A program made the translations under genes and the position numbers. A DNA stretch of 60,863 nucleotides from Desulfurobacteriaceae bacterium (lineage in GTDB: Bacteria; Aquificota; Aquificia; Desulfurobacteriales; Desulfurobacteriaceae): NCBI GenBank assembly GCA_039832905.1, contig JBDOLX010000095.1, forward strand, positions 1-60,863. Reading direction: 5' to 3'. Under the pieces are notes generated by a model that was not told where the DNA came from, searched no databases, and saw only the letters and a list, made by a program, of their open reading frames with translations. This document shows positions 26,240-35,074 of the stretch, in pieces; the first letter of the stretch is position 1; every line of letters starts with the position of its first letter.

Positions 26240-27214
26240 GTGAGAAATCTTGTAAGGTTTCTTATTACACTTTCCATCTTACTGGCTTCTACCTTAGGTT
26301 CTTATGGGGAAGAAGAAAAGCTTAAAACTTCGTTTATTCTTTCTGTTTCAGGTTTTAAAGATAAGGAAGGAGACGATATAAAGTTCACAGACACCATTTT
26401 AAGACTTTACAAGAAAGAAGATCAAATTTCTTTTGATGTTGGTTTGGGTTCCATAGTTCAACCTTCGGTTTCTGGCTGGAGTGATAAAGAAAATATTTCG
26501 ACTGTTGGAGATAAATTCGGTATCGTATGGGGATATTTAACTTTAAAACCTTTGGAAAAGCTGAAAGTAGATGTTGGAGCTTTTGGTTCGTTAGTTGGTT
26601 ATACTACGGGGGCTACCTTTTACAATCCGAACATATCTTTTAGCTTTCTTGGATGTTCTCAACCTTTCTTTTATAGGGCAGTAAGAGTTACCTATCAAGT
26701 AGAAGATGACCTTTCTTTCTACGGAACTTACGCAAGAGGGAAGGAGTTAAACGGGAACGATAATGACCACGCCCATTCTTTTGGGGTAATTGGAAAAGAA
26801 ATGGGAATTGACTACGTTGTTTCTTACTTTGATTATTCAGCTTTCAAAAACATTTTTGATGTTGTCTTATCAACTTCTTCAGATGATTTCCTTTTTAACT
26901 ACTGGGAGAAAGTTACTCTTGCTCTAAATATAGATTACCAGTGGCTTGACGGAAGTAGTAAGGATAGTTTCGGCTTTGCCTTTTGGGTAGTTCCTGAGAA
27001 AGGAAGATATTCCCTACCTTTAAGGTTTGAATATGAAAACGACTTTGGAGGCTCTAACATCTTTACCAATGACGGAGGATATCTTTACTCCATTACAGTT
27101 ACTCCAACTTATAAGCTTTCTGATACAACAAAGCTAAGAGTAGAGTTTGTCCACTCGGGAGGTTCTATTTCTAACGACATAGTAGTTTTTCAGGTGCTCT
27201 ACCTTTTAAGGTAG
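26240..27214 (+). CDS. Outer-membrane porin, OmpL/BBP2-like
   Basis: The product has 324 residues with a signal peptide (about 1-23, ending GSYG). The mature part is made of short amphipathic strands rich in Tyr, Phe and Gly. GATFYNPNISFSF followed by SQPFFYRAVRVTY resembles the conserved segment of OmpL-like beta-barrel porin family 2. The protein ends in a strand (VVFQVLYLLR), as outer-membrane barrels do. The start is GTG, eight bases after GGGAGG. It is divergent from rsmH. The family is inferred by pattern. Confidence 0.55.
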   Translation: MRNLVRFLITLSILLASTLGSYGEEEKLKTSFILSVSGFKDKEGDDIKFTDTILRLYKKEDQISFDVGLGSIVQPSVSGWSDKENISTVGDKFGIVWGYLTLKPLEKLKVDVGAFGSLVGYTTGATFYNPNISFSFLGCSQPFFYRAVRVTYQVEDDLSFYGTYARGKELNGNDNDHAHSFGVIGKEMGIDYVVSYFDYSAFKNIFDVVLSTSSDDFLFNYWEKVTLALNIDYQWLDGSSKDSFGFAFWVVPEKGRYSLPLRFEYENDFGGSNIFTNDGGYLYSITVTPTYKLSDTTKLRVEFVHSGGSISNDIVVFQVLYLLR

Positions 27215-27243
27215 TTTTAAAATTATTTTGTTAAAATAACTTT

Positions 27244-27891
27244 ATGGAGTCCTTAACAAAAAGTTATCCTTGGGTAAAGAGAAAAAAGGCTTATTGGATT
27301 TGGCTTAATACGGTAGGAAGGTTAATAGCTACCATTTGTAGGTTAAGAGTATTTGGAAGAGAAAATATTCCTGAGAATGGGAAAGTTCTCCTTGTTGCAA
27401 ATCATAGAAGTTATTTGGACCCTCCCCTTGTTGCTTACGCTGTAAAAAAAAGACCTGTCTTTTTCATGGCAAAGTCGGAACTTTTTGATATGCCAGTTTT
27501 GGGAAGTTTAATAAAACTTTGGGGGAATGCCTTCCCTGTAAAGAGGGGGAAAGCAGACTTAAAAGCTTTGAAAACTGCTTTGGAGATTTTGGAAAAAGAA
27601 GAACTTGTTTGTATTTTTCCTGAAGGGCAAAGATCTCCTGCTGGAAAGTTTGTAAGGCCTAAATGGGGCGCCGGAATGGTAGCTTTAAAAGCAAAGGTGC
27701 CTATTGTTCCCTGTCTTATAGAAGGAAGTGAGAAGCTGATAGGTAAGGAAAAACTATTTAGTGGTGTTCCAAAAGTTAGTATTAGCTTTGGAAAGCCTTT
27801 TTACATAGATTTAGAAGATAGTAAGGAAAACTACCAGAAAGCTGCTGATATACTTATGGAGAAGATAAAGGAGCTAAGGAAGTGGAAATAA
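27244..27891 (+). CDS. plsC: 1-Acyl-sn-glycerol-3-phosphate acyltransferase family
   Basis: The product has 215 residues. The acyltransferase catalytic motif NHRSYLDPPL (NHx4D) is at about 53-62. The glycerol-phosphate motif is FPEGQRSPAGKF and a downstream element is VPCLIEGSEKL. These enzymes make phosphatidic acid for membrane lipids. An N-terminal hydrophobic stretch anchors the protein to the membrane. No ribosome-binding site precedes the ATG, and a TAAAAT element lies only about ten bases upstream, so a leaderless mRNA is possible. It overlaps ispH by ten bases. Confidence 0.85.
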   Translation: MESLTKSYPWVKRKKAYWIWLNTVGRLIATICRLRVFGRENIPENGKVLLVANHRSYLDPPLVAYAVKKRPVFFMAKSELFDMPVLGSLIKLWGNAFPVKRGKADLKALKTALEILEKEELVCIFPEGQRSPAGKFVRPKWGAGMVALKAKVPIVPCLIEGSEKLIGKEKLFSGVPKVSISFGKPFYIDLEDSKENYQKAADILMEKIKELRKWK

Positions 27892-28781
27892 AGGTAGCAA
27901 AAAGTGCTGGGTTTTGTTGGGGAGTAAAAAGGGCTGTAAACATTGCCGTTAATTCTATCGGAAAAACCGCCAAAACTTACTGCTTGGGTGAACTTATACA
28001 TAACAGGCGGGAAATAGAAAGACTACAGAGACTTGGAATGGAATTCATTGAGGATATGGAAAAGTTGGAACCTGGTAATACGGTTGTAATCCGTTCTCAT
28101 GGCGTAGATCCAAAAGTTTTGGATTTTTTAAAAAGAAAAGGACTAAGCGTTGTTGATACCACCTGTCCTTTTGTTAAAGACGTCCACGATAAAGTAATAA
28201 AGCTAGAGAAAGAAGGTTATCCCGTTCTAATCTTAGGAAATCCAAATCATCCAGAAGTAATAGGGATTGCTGGACATGTGAAGAAAAATCCGATGATAGT
28301 AAGTTCTCTTAAGGAACTTGAGGAACTGCCAAACTTTCCTAAACTTGGAGTTGTTTGCCAAACGACTCTTAATATGAACTTTTTCAAAGAAGCCATTTCT
28401 ATTCTATCCTTGAAAGTTAAGGAGCTAAAGGTTTACAATACTATATGTAAAGCTACTTCAGTAAGACAAAAAGAAGCAAGGGAACTTGCTAAATCTGTTG
28501 ATGTAATGCTTATTGTTGGAGGGAGGAACAGTTCAAATACAACCAAGCTTTATCAAATTTCAAAAAGCGTAAACGAAAGAAGCTACCATATTGAATCTAA
28601 GGAAGAAGTAAGTAAAAGTTGGTTTGTAGGAGCAAGAAGCGTAGGAATTACTGCAGGGGCTTCAACACCCCAGTGGGTTATAAAAGAGGTTATAGATTAT
28701 ATTAAAGACTTATGTAAAGGGGGAGAGATAAGTGGAAGGGGAATTTGCAAAACTTCTGGAAGAGAGCTTCAAACGTCTTGA
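27882..28781 (+). CDS. ispH: 4-Hydroxy-3-methylbut-2-enyl diphosphate reductase
   Basis: The product has 299 residues. IspH is the [4Fe-4S] enzyme at the last step of the MEP isoprenoid pathway. The three cluster cysteines are in KSAGFCWGV, VVDTTCPFV and YNTICKATSVRQ. LGELIHN, RSHGVDPKV, GNPNHPEVIGI, GGRNSSNTTKL and GITAGASTPQWVI are all present. The start is GTG inside the end of plsC. The C-terminus overlaps the S1 gene by 50 bases. Juxtaposition of ispH with an S1-domain protein recalls the fused ispH-rpsA genes of some Firmicutes. Confidence 0.96.
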   Translation: MEIKVAKSAGFCWGVKRAVNIAVNSIGKTAKTYCLGELIHNRREIERLQRLGMEFIEDMEKLEPGNTVVIRSHGVDPKVLDFLKRKGLSVVDTTCPFVKDVHDKVIKLEKEGYPVLILGNPNHPEVIGIAGHVKKNPMIVSSLKELEELPNFPKLGVVCQTTLNMNFFKEAISILSLKVKELKVYNTICKATSVRQKEARELAKSVDVMLIVGGRNSSNTTKLYQISKSVNERSYHIESKEEVSKSWFVGARSVGITAGASTPQWVIKEVIDYIKDLCKGGEISGRGICKTSGRELQTS

Positions 28782-29748
28782 CAATGAGGTAATTACAGGA
28801 ACAGTTGTTAAAATTACAAACAGTGAGGTTTTTGTTGACTTTGGTTGGAAGTCAGAAGGGATAGTTCCTATAAAGGAACTTGGTTATAAACCGAAAATTG
28901 GTGAACAGATAGATGTTTGTGTTGTTGAATCGGAAACAGAAGAAGGATATGCTCTTTTGTCCGTAAATTGTGCCCGTTCCATTAAAGAGTGGAAAAGGTT
29001 AGCAGATGAAATAGAAAAGAAGGGAATTGTTAAAGGTAGAATAAAACAGAGAGTGAGGGGAGGGTATAAGGTTCGCTTAGAAGAAGGACTTACAGTCTTT
29101 CTACCTATGTCTCAGGTAGATATCATGCCGGTTTTAAAACCAGATGATTGGCTTGATAGAGTTATAGAAGCGAAAGTTCTATCTATAGATAGGAAGAGAA
29201 GAAGTATCGTTATCTCAAGACGTAAGCTTTTAGAAGAAAGAAGATCGAAGATGCGCAAACAGACCCTCAAAAAACTAAAAGAGGGGGATGTTGTAGAGGG
29301 TATTGTTAAGAATATAGTAGATTTTGGAATATTTGTTGATGTAGAGGGAGTAGATGGTCTTGTTCACAAAAGCGACATTTCTTGGTCAGGTCTTAAGACT
29401 CCGTTTGATGTAGCAAAAATAGGTGATAGGATAAAAGTTAAGATTAAGAAAATTGAGTACGATAAGGAAAGGCTTGTTTTAAGTATAAAAATGATAACTA
29501 ACGATCCTTGGGAAAATATAGAAGAAAGATTTAGAGTAGGAGACACGGTAGAGGGAGTTGTTGCTAAGGAGGATAAATCTGGATACTACATAGAACTTGA
29601 AGGTGACGTAGCAGGTTTTGTTCCTATAGAAACTCTTCCAAAAGGGATTAAATTAAAGTATCACCACAAATACAAATTTCTTGTGGAGAAGATAGATAAG
29701 GAGGCAAGGAGAGTTATTCTAAAATGGCAGGAAGAACACCAGAAATAA
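28732..29748 (+). CDS. rpsA: 30S ribosomal protein S1-like, four S1 domains
   Basis: The product has 338 residues. S1-type OB domains lie at about 18-80, 95-165, 183-255 and 270-334. The third has the best consensus ([20 protein letters not shown], followed by GLVHKSDIS). This is shorter than six-domain proteobacterial S1 and like four-domain forms in other phyla. The role is mRNA binding at the 30S subunit, or general RNA binding if it is not ribosomal. The GTG start follows AAAGGGGGAGAGA. The 3' end overlaps smpB by 25 bases, a layout consistent with coupled synthesis of two translation/trans-translation factors. Confidence 0.85.
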   Translation: MEGEFAKLLEESFKRLDNEVITGTVVKITNSEVFVDFGWKSEGIVPIKELGYKPKIGEQIDVCVVESETEEGYALLSVNCARSIKEWKRLADEIEKKGIVKGRIKQRVRGGYKVRLEEGLTVFLPMSQVDIMPVLKPDDWLDRVIEAKVLSIDRKRRSIVISRRKLLEERRSKMRKQTLKKLKEGDVVEGIVKNIVDFGIFVDVEGVDGLVHKSDISWSGLKTPFDVAKIGDRIKVKIKKIEYDKERLVLSIKMITNDPWENIEERFRVGDTVEGVVAKEDKSGYYIELEGDVAGFVPIETLPKGIKLKYHHKYKFLVEKIDKEARRVILKWQEEHQK

Positions 29749-30188
29749 AGAATAAAAAGGCATACTACGATTACGAGATACTTGAAAAATACGAAGCAGG
29801 AATTGCCCTGAAAGGAACAGAGGTTAAGTCCTTAAGGGAAGGTAAAGCCAATTTGAGAGATGCGTTCGTTAGAATTGAAAACGGAGAAGCATTTCTTTTT
29901 AACGCTTATATAGCTCCCTATACTCATGGAAACCTTTTTAACCACGAACCTACAAGAACTCGAAAACTTCTACTTCATAAGTCAGAAATAAAAAGACTTC
30001 TAGGAAAAACTCAAGAAAAGGGTCTTACAATAATTCCTCTTAGAATGTACTTTAACAACAGAGGAAAGGTCAAAGTTGAAATAGCCCTTGCAAGGGGTAA
30101 GAAGAAGTATGATAAAAGAGAAGCAATAAAGAGAAGAGAGATGGAAAGAGAAGCTCAGAAGGCTATGAAGTATTTTAAATTATTTTAA
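29724..30188 (+). CDS. smpB: SsrA-binding protein SmpB
   Basis: The product has 154 residues. SmpB delivers tmRNA to stalled ribosomes. The N-terminal core has [39 protein letters not shown] and [13 protein letters not shown]. The C-terminal basic tail ([20 protein letters not shown]) is intact. The tmRNA gene, often nearby, was not found in this window. A terminator follows about 95 bases downstream. Confidence 0.97.
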   Translation: MAGRTPEIKNKKAYYDYEILEKYEAGIALKGTEVKSLREGKANLRDAFVRIENGEAFLFNAYIAPYTHGNLFNHEPTRTRKLLLHKSEIKRLLGKTQEKGLTIIPLRMYFNNRGKVKVEIALARGKKKYDKREAIKRREMEREAQKAMKYFKLF

Positions 30189-30283
30189 AAAAACTTTCGT
30201 TTGCTATTTCACCAGTCAAGCACTAAATTTCTTTCTTAGCGATTGTCTTGTGTTCATCGCACTCATATTCCTAGAGCTGTTTA

Positions 30284-30315
30284 GAGCGGCTCCGAAAGGG
30301 GTCGCTCCTTTTTAT
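30284..30315 (+). terminator. Intrinsic terminator after smpB
   Basis: GAGCGGCTCC, loop GAAA, GGGGTCGCTC forms a continuous 10-bp stem using two G-U pairs, capped by a GNRA tetraloop and followed by CTTTTTATT. It probably ends the plsC-ispH-S1-smpB transcript. The 95 bases between the smpB stop and this hairpin contain no ORF or RNA I can name. It lies 27 bases before rimP, so rimP-nusA needs its own promoter or read-through. Confidence 0.8.
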
Positions 30316-30341
30316 TTATTAAGTCTTTTAAGAGGTTTACC

Positions 30342-30830
30342 ATGGAAGAAAGAATCCAAGAGGTTGTGGATAGAGTAAGGGAACTTCTTTTGCCAATTTT
30401 AGAAGAAGGTGGTTTTGAGCTTGTGGATATAGAATTTGTAAGAGAACCTGTTGGTTGGGTTTTGAGGATTTATGCCGATAGACCTTCTGGCGGTATTACT
30501 ATATCCGATTGTCAATGGATTAGTGAAAGAATAGGGACACTTCTTGATGTGGAGGACTTAATACCCCATTCTTACAATCTCGAAGTTTCTTCTCCAGGTC
30601 TTGATAGACCTTTAAAGACTAAGCGAGATTTTGAGAGGCACATTGGCATAGTAGTAAAGGTTAAAACTTTAGAACCGATGGATAACCAAAGAAACTTTAA
30701 AGGAGAAGTTATTTCAACTACGGAAGATGGTGTAGTTATCCATGACGTATCAAGAAATGCACAGGTTGAGATACCTTACGAGAACATTAAGAGTGCAAGG
30801 GTAGATATAGATTCTCTTTTCAACAAGTAA
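30342..30830 (+). CDS. rimP: Ribosome maturation factor RimP
   Basis: The product has 162 residues. RimP assists late 30S assembly. The N-terminal domain has FELVDIEFVREPVGWVLRIY followed by GGITISDCQWISERIGTLLD, and NLEVSSPGLDRPLK is the family signature. The C-terminal SH3-like domain contains VVKVKTLEPM and EIPYENIKSARV. It stands directly upstream of nusA, the classical arrangement. Confidence 0.95.
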   Translation: MEERIQEVVDRVRELLLPILEEGGFELVDIEFVREPVGWVLRIYADRPSGGITISDCQWISERIGTLLDVEDLIPHSYNLEVSSPGLDRPLKTKRDFERHIGIVVKVKTLEPMDNQRNFKGEVISTTEDGVVIHDVSRNAQVEIPYENIKSARVDIDSLFNK

Positions 30831-30846
30831 ATAAGGAGGATAACTT

Positions 30847-31971
30847 ATGGAAAGTCTTGGTAAAACAATAGAACTTGTATGTAGAGAAAAAGGGATTTCA
30901 AAAGAAGATGTTATTGAAGCTGTAAAAATAGGAATTATTAACGCAGCAAGAAAGGCTGGATATAAAGGACATCTTGTCGTTAAGATAGATGAAGACGGCA
31001 AGGACTTTGGAATTTTTCAGGAAAAAACCGTTGTAGAAGAGGTAAAGGATCCTAACTACGAAATTTCCCTTGAAGAAGCGAGAGAGCTTTTTGGGGAAAA
31101 TGTAAAACTTGGAGATAAAGTTCTTGTTGAAATAAAGACGGAGGAACTAGGACGTATTGCAGCAAAAGCTGCGGCACAGGCAATACATGAAAAGATTTCC
31201 TATGCAGAAAGAAGAGCTCTCTTTGACTACTTTAAAGAGAAGATAGGAGATGTAATTTCTGGAACTGTTAAGGAAATAAGGAGAAACGGTGATATCGTTT
31301 TAGAGCTTGGAAGGATTATAGGTATTCTTCCAAAAGAGGAACAGATTCCAAAGGAAAAATACAAAATAGGAGAAAGGATAAGAGCTTACATTTACGATGT
31401 TGTTTTTGACTATAAAAGGTACAACAGGAGAAAGCCTTCAAAAATTGATGATTACCAACCTCCATACGTTATTCTCTCAAGAACTCACCCTAAGTTTTTA
31501 AAGAGACTTCTCGAGATAGAAATTCCGGAAGTAGCAGAAGGACTTGTTGAAATAAAAGCTGTAGCAAGGGAACCGGGCGTTAGAGCAAAGGTTGCAGTAG
31601 ACGCAAAGGAAGATTTTATAGATCCGGTTGGAGCGTGTATAGGAGTTAAAGGAAATAGAATAGTTCCTATTTCTAAGGAACTTTCTGGAGAAAAGATAGA
31701 GATTATTAGATGGTCTGATGATGTAGCTGAACTTGTTGCAAGGGCTTTGTCTCCTGCTAAAGTTCTTCACTATGATTCTTACGAAGATGAAAATGGGGAG
31801 CTTAGAGTAGAAGTTGTGGTTCCTGATGATCAACTTTCTTTGGCTATAGGAAAACATGGAGTTAATGCCCGTCTTGCTTCAAAACTTGTTGGACAAATAG
31901 TTGGAATAGACATAATTAAAGAGAGCGACTTTAAGAAGCTTGAAGAACTTGAAGCAATGGAAGAGGAGTAA
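30847..31971 (+). CDS. nusA: Transcription elongation/termination factor NusA
   Basis: The product has 374 residues. The N-terminal RNA-polymerase-binding domain is at about 1-130, followed by an S1 domain (GTVKEIRRNGDIVLELGRII), KH1 (DPVGACIGVKGNRI) and KH2 (LSLAIGKHGVNARLASKL). It lacks the C-terminal acidic repeats of E. coli NusA, as in most non-proteobacteria. The ATG follows AAGGAGGATAACTT. The TAA overlaps the next gene (TAATG). Confidence 0.96.
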   Translation: MESLGKTIELVCREKGISKEDVIEAVKIGIINAARKAGYKGHLVVKIDEDGKDFGIFQEKTVVEEVKDPNYEISLEEARELFGENVKLGDKVLVEIKTEELGRIAAKAAAQAIHEKISYAERRALFDYFKEKIGDVISGTVKEIRRNGDIVLELGRIIGILPKEEQIPKEKYKIGERIRAYIYDVVFDYKRYNRRKPSKIDDYQPPYVILSRTHPKFLKRLLEIEIPEVAEGLVEIKAVAREPGVRAKVAVDAKEDFIDPVGACIGVKGNRIVPISKELSGEKIEIIRWSDDVAELVARALSPAKVLHYDSYEDENGELRVEVVVPDDQLSLAIGKHGVNARLASKLVGQIVGIDIIKESDFKKLEELEAMEEE

Positions 31972-32510
31972 TGAGAACTTGTGTAAGTTGCAAAAAGAAG
32001 GGGGAGATTGAGGACTTTATAAGATTTGTCGAATTTGAAGGGAAACCCCTACCTGATGTAGCAAGGAAATTACCGGGTAGGGGTTTAAACGTTTGTCCAG
32101 ATTTTGAATGTATAAAGAAGTTTGTAAAGAAACAGTTTAAGGGAAAGGTAGATCCTCAAGAAGTTTACGAATATACAGTTAAAACTCTAAAGGGTTATTT
32201 TCTACACCTTCTCTCTCTTTCCCACAAAACCGGTATTACGGTTATTGGTCAGGATAACATAAAGCCTCTTTACGATAGAGAAGGAACGCTCATCTTGGCT
32301 AAAGATTTAAGCGAGAAAACAAAAAAAAGATTGATAAGAGAGAATTTTTTAGTTGTTGATAACCTTTTTGATTCTTTCGAGATAGGAAACTCTTTGAGAA
32401 AAGATACATCTATCGGAGCTGTATTTGTTGAAAACGTTGGTATAGGAAGAACTTTAAAGAATGTAGGGGGAAAACTTTTGAAACTTACAGCATCTAAGGA
32501 GAAATCTTGA
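31971..32510 (+). CDS. YlxR (DUF448) domain fused to an L7Ae-like RNA-binding domain
   Basis: The product has 179 residues. The N-terminal YlxR domain (about 1-75) has MRTCVSCKKKGEIEDFIRFV and the signature ARKLPGRGLNVCPDFECI. From about 80 to 175 a segment with LLSLSHKTGITVIGQDNIKP, GTLILAKDLSEKT and VENVGIGRTLKNVGGKLL resembles the ribosomal L7Ae/YlxQ fold. In Bacillus ylxR and ylxQ are separate adjacent genes after nusA, so this looks like their fusion. infB, the usual next gene, is absent here. YlxR acts as a nucleic-acid-binding regulator in the species where it was studied. Confidence 0.8.
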   Translation: MRTCVSCKKKGEIEDFIRFVEFEGKPLPDVARKLPGRGLNVCPDFECIKKFVKKQFKGKVDPQEVYEYTVKTLKGYFLHLLSLSHKTGITVIGQDNIKPLYDREGTLILAKDLSEKTKKRLIRENFLVVDNLFDSFEIGNSLRKDTSIGAVFVENVGIGRTLKNVGGKLLKLTASKEKS

Positions 32511-33490
32511 GGGATATTTTAGCTTTTGGAAGTATTGTCGTTGATAATGTTCTTGTAGTAAAAAAGTTTGCCTCTCCTAACGAAACCGTCTTGGCTGGAA
32601 AATTCCGTTATACCTATGGAGGAGCAGGATCAAATGTTGCCGTTGCGGCGGCAAGGCTTTCTGCAAAAAGTGGAATATTTGCTGTTTCTGGATATGACTT
32701 TGAGAAGTTAAGTTACAAAAAATGTTTGGAAGAACAGGGAGTAGATATAAGAGGAGTTATCAAGGCAGAAAGTTTTCCAATGCCAAGAAGTTTCATAATT
32801 AGCAAGCAAGATAGTGATGATCAAATAATCTACTACTATGAAGACAAGAAAGGAACAGCAGAGCTTTTATTCAAGAATGAGAACTTGGCTTTGGAACTTT
32901 GTAAAAATTACAGAGTCCTTCACTTTTCAACAGGACATTTTGAGTTCTACTATAAACTTTTGAAGAATCATCCTTTTAAGAACATTATAAGCTTTGATCC
33001 TGGACAGGAAACTTTTACTTATCCTTATAGAGTAGCAAGACTTTTAAAGTATGTAGATCTTTTATTTATGAACAAGTATGAAGCCAAGAGGATAAAGGAG
33101 ATCTTAAAACTCAGGAGTTTAGAAGAAATAAGGGGACCAAAACTTATGTGCGTATCTTTGGGGGCAAGAGGTTCTTTAGTGGTTCTTAAAGGAAAAACCT
33201 TCAAAGTTCCTGCCGTTAGGCCTAAAAAGCTTGTTGATCCGACAGGTGCAGGTGATTCCCATAGAGCAGGTTTCCTTGTGGCACTCTTAAAAGGGTACGA
33301 TGTTCTTTCAGCTGCAAAAATTGCCTCAACTGTTGCTTCCTTTACAATTGAGGCAGAAGGTGCGCAGGTGAGCCTTCCTACGTGGGAAAAGGTAATGAAA
33401 AGGTATGAGGAGTTTTTCAAAGAGAGGTTTCCAGAACCCAAAACTTGTGAGAAAAGTTTAAAGTTGCAAACTATCATAGACGATAAGTAA
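32507..33490 (+). CDS. PfkB-family sugar or nucleoside kinase
   Basis: The product has 327 residues. The N-terminal PfkB signature region is YGGAGSNVAVAAARLS, and the C-terminal one is DPTGAGDSHRAGF, whose GAGD forms the anion hole with the catalytic aspartate. FIISKQDSDDQIIYYYEDKK suggests a ribokinase/adenosine-kinase-like lid. The substrate cannot be assigned. The start is TTG with AAGGAG five bases before it, overlapping the previous TGA. It is the last gene of the rimP-nusA-ylxR run. Confidence 0.85.
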   Translation: MRDILAFGSIVVDNVLVVKKFASPNETVLAGKFRYTYGGAGSNVAVAAARLSAKSGIFAVSGYDFEKLSYKKCLEEQGVDIRGVIKAESFPMPRSFIISKQDSDDQIIYYYEDKKGTAELLFKNENLALELCKNYRVLHFSTGHFEFYYKLLKNHPFKNIISFDPGQETFTYPYRVARLLKYVDLLFMNKYEAKRIKEILKLRSLEEIRGPKLMCVSLGARGSLVVLKGKTFKVPAVRPKKLVDPTGAGDSHRAGFLVALLKGYDVLSAAKIASTVASFTIEAEGAQVSLPTWEKVMKRYEEFFKERFPEPKTCEKSLKLQTIIDDK

Positions 33491-33581
33491 GGAAGAAGTC
33501 GGAAAGGTAACTAAGGGTAAAGTCTTAAAGAAAGTTATTCATTTAGTAAAATAAGAAAAATTTATCATTGCTGGAGGAAAC

Positions 33582-34364
33582 ATGGGGGTCTACAATGTTT
33601 CTCCTGACCTTGACCCAAAGGAAGATATAGTTCTTTATGATGATGGGAAACATAAGGTTGTTTATTTAGGGAGTAGAGGAATAAGTTCTTCAACCGGTGC
33701 TGTAGATGTTCTTTCTTACCTTGTTGTTGACAATAATGAGGGATTACTTATAGATCCGGGAGGATATCATCTTTTTTCTTTAATAGTTTCTAATGTTTCA
33801 AAGTACATTTCCCTTGACAGAATTAAATATATCTACTTTTGTCATCAAGATCCTGATGTTTGCGGTTCTTTACCTATGTGGAAAGACGTTTGTCCAGAGG
33901 TGAAAATAGCGATAGGGGAACTTTGGACAAGGTTCTTACCACATTTTGGTGTAGAAGATGTCGAAGAAGCGGTTTATCCTATTCCTGCTGAAGGTGGAAA
34001 TATGAATCTTGGAAAAACACCAATAGATGTTATTCCTGCTCACTATTTACATTCTCCTAACCATTTTTCTCTTTACGACCCGGTTTCCAAGTTTTTGTTT
34101 ACTGGTGATATAGGAATTGCTCTTGGAAAGTTTAATTACTTGGTAGTAAAGGACTGGGTGAAGCACCTTGACCTTATATACCTTCCTCATCGTATCTTAA
34201 TGTGTAGCAATAAAGTTAGTAAAGCTTGGGCTGAGAGAGTAAAAAATTACGAGATAAAAGCTATTTTGCCTCAGCATGGAGCAATAATTCCGGAAGAGTA
34301 TGTTAAATACTTTATAAAGTTTATGGAGAACTTAAAATGCGGAGTAGATCTACTACAAAATTAA
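33582..34364 (+). CDS. ODP-type di-iron oxygen-binding protein (metallo-beta-lactamase fold)
   Basis: The product has 260 residues. The fold follows flavodiiron metallo-beta-lactamase domains. Candidate metal ligands are H88, D90 and D92 in [10 protein letters not shown]154/H157 in [11 protein letters not shown]176 in FTGDIG and H232 in PQHG. The HxDPD variant in place of the usual HxExDH and the absence of a flavodoxin domain match the ODP proteins described in Treponema denticola, which bind O2 and pair with a soluble chemoreceptor. The next gene is exactly such a receptor, overlapping by 28 bases. Function as an oxygen sensor for aerotaxis (avoidance) is inference from this pairing. The ATG follows CTGGAGGAAAC. 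Confidence 0.8.
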   Translation: MGVYNVSPDLDPKEDIVLYDDGKHKVVYLGSRGISSSTGAVDVLSYLVVDNNEGLLIDPGGYHLFSLIVSNVSKYISLDRIKYIYFCHQDPDVCGSLPMWKDVCPEVKIAIGELWTRFLPHFGVEDVEEAVYPIPAEGGNMNLGKTPIDVIPAHYLHSPNHFSLYDPVSKFLFTGDIGIALGKFNYLVVKDWVKHLDLIYLPHRILMCSNKVSKAWAERVKNYEIKAILPQHGAIIPEEYVKYFIKFMENLKCGVDLLQN

Positions 34365-35074
34365 TAGACAGCTTGTCAAAAGCACTTTCTGGACTTGAAA
34401 GGTGTTATCTATCTCAGAAAAGAATGGCAGAGACCATAGAGACTTTGGTAGAAGAAATAGAGATGGTCTTTCTAAAAAATAACAAAATCATTGCTAAAGA
34501 TGTGGAGACTTTAAAGAAAATATCTGAAGACCTTAAACTCTTTGTTGATAAGTTTATGCCCTTAATGAGAGAACTTATGGAGATATCAGGTGAGTTTGAA
34601 AAGCTTTATGGAAGCTTAAACGATATGAGACGTTCTCTTGAAAGTATAGAGAAGATAGCTGAACATACAGAACTTATAGCAATTAACGCCTCCATTGAGG
34701 CAGCAAGGGCCGGAGAAGCTGGCAGGAATTTCGCTGTAGTTGCAAACGAAATAAGGACTATGGCAAAGGATACGTTTAAGTTCATTGAGGAGATAAAGTC
34801 TATCGATAAGGAAATTGATGAGAAACTGCTAAAGCTGAAAAAGAGTATTGTTGCTATTGAACAGCTTAGGGAAAGCAGTGATAAAATGGTAGCTGATATA
34901 GAAAATGTGGTTTCTATATCAAATGAACTTGATGTAGTTTACAAGGAACAATCGCGGGTTATCAACGACATAAAAGGTCTTTCTGGAATCTCTGCAGGTA
35001 TTCAGAAGATATTTCAAATTCTTTCAGGAGTGAAAGTAAATATTGTAAGTACCATTAAGAGATTACTTAGTTAA
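34337..35074 (+). CDS. Soluble chemoreceptor signalling protein (partner of the ODP sensor)
   Basis: The product has 245 residues with no membrane helix and no HAMP domain. The MCP signalling hairpin is at about 110-150 ([20 protein letters not shown] and the following [12 protein letters not shown]). The N-terminal 100 residues are helical and would dock the sensor protein. The two helical arms are short, so it belongs to a short cytoplasmic receptor class. It overlaps the ODP gene, indicating coupled synthesis in a fixed ratio. The stop abuts the convergent deoA gene. Confidence 0.88.
   Translation: MRSRSTTKLIDSLSKALSGLERCYLSQKRMAETIETLVEEIEMVFLKNNKIIAKDVETLKKISEDLKLFVDKFMPLMRELMEISGEFEKLYGSLNDMRRSLESIEKIAEHTELIAINASIEAARAGEAGRNFAVVANEIRTMAKDTFKFIEEIKSIDKEIDEKLLKLKKSIVAIEQLRESSDKMVADIENVVSISNELDVVYKEQSRVINDIKGLSGISAGIQKIFQILSGVKVNIVSTIKRLLS

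Noticed and set aside
30189-30283. Possible tmRNA or other small RNA between smpB and its terminator
   Set aside because: The 95-base stretch is too short for tmRNA and shows neither a tRNA-like end nor a tag-peptide frame.
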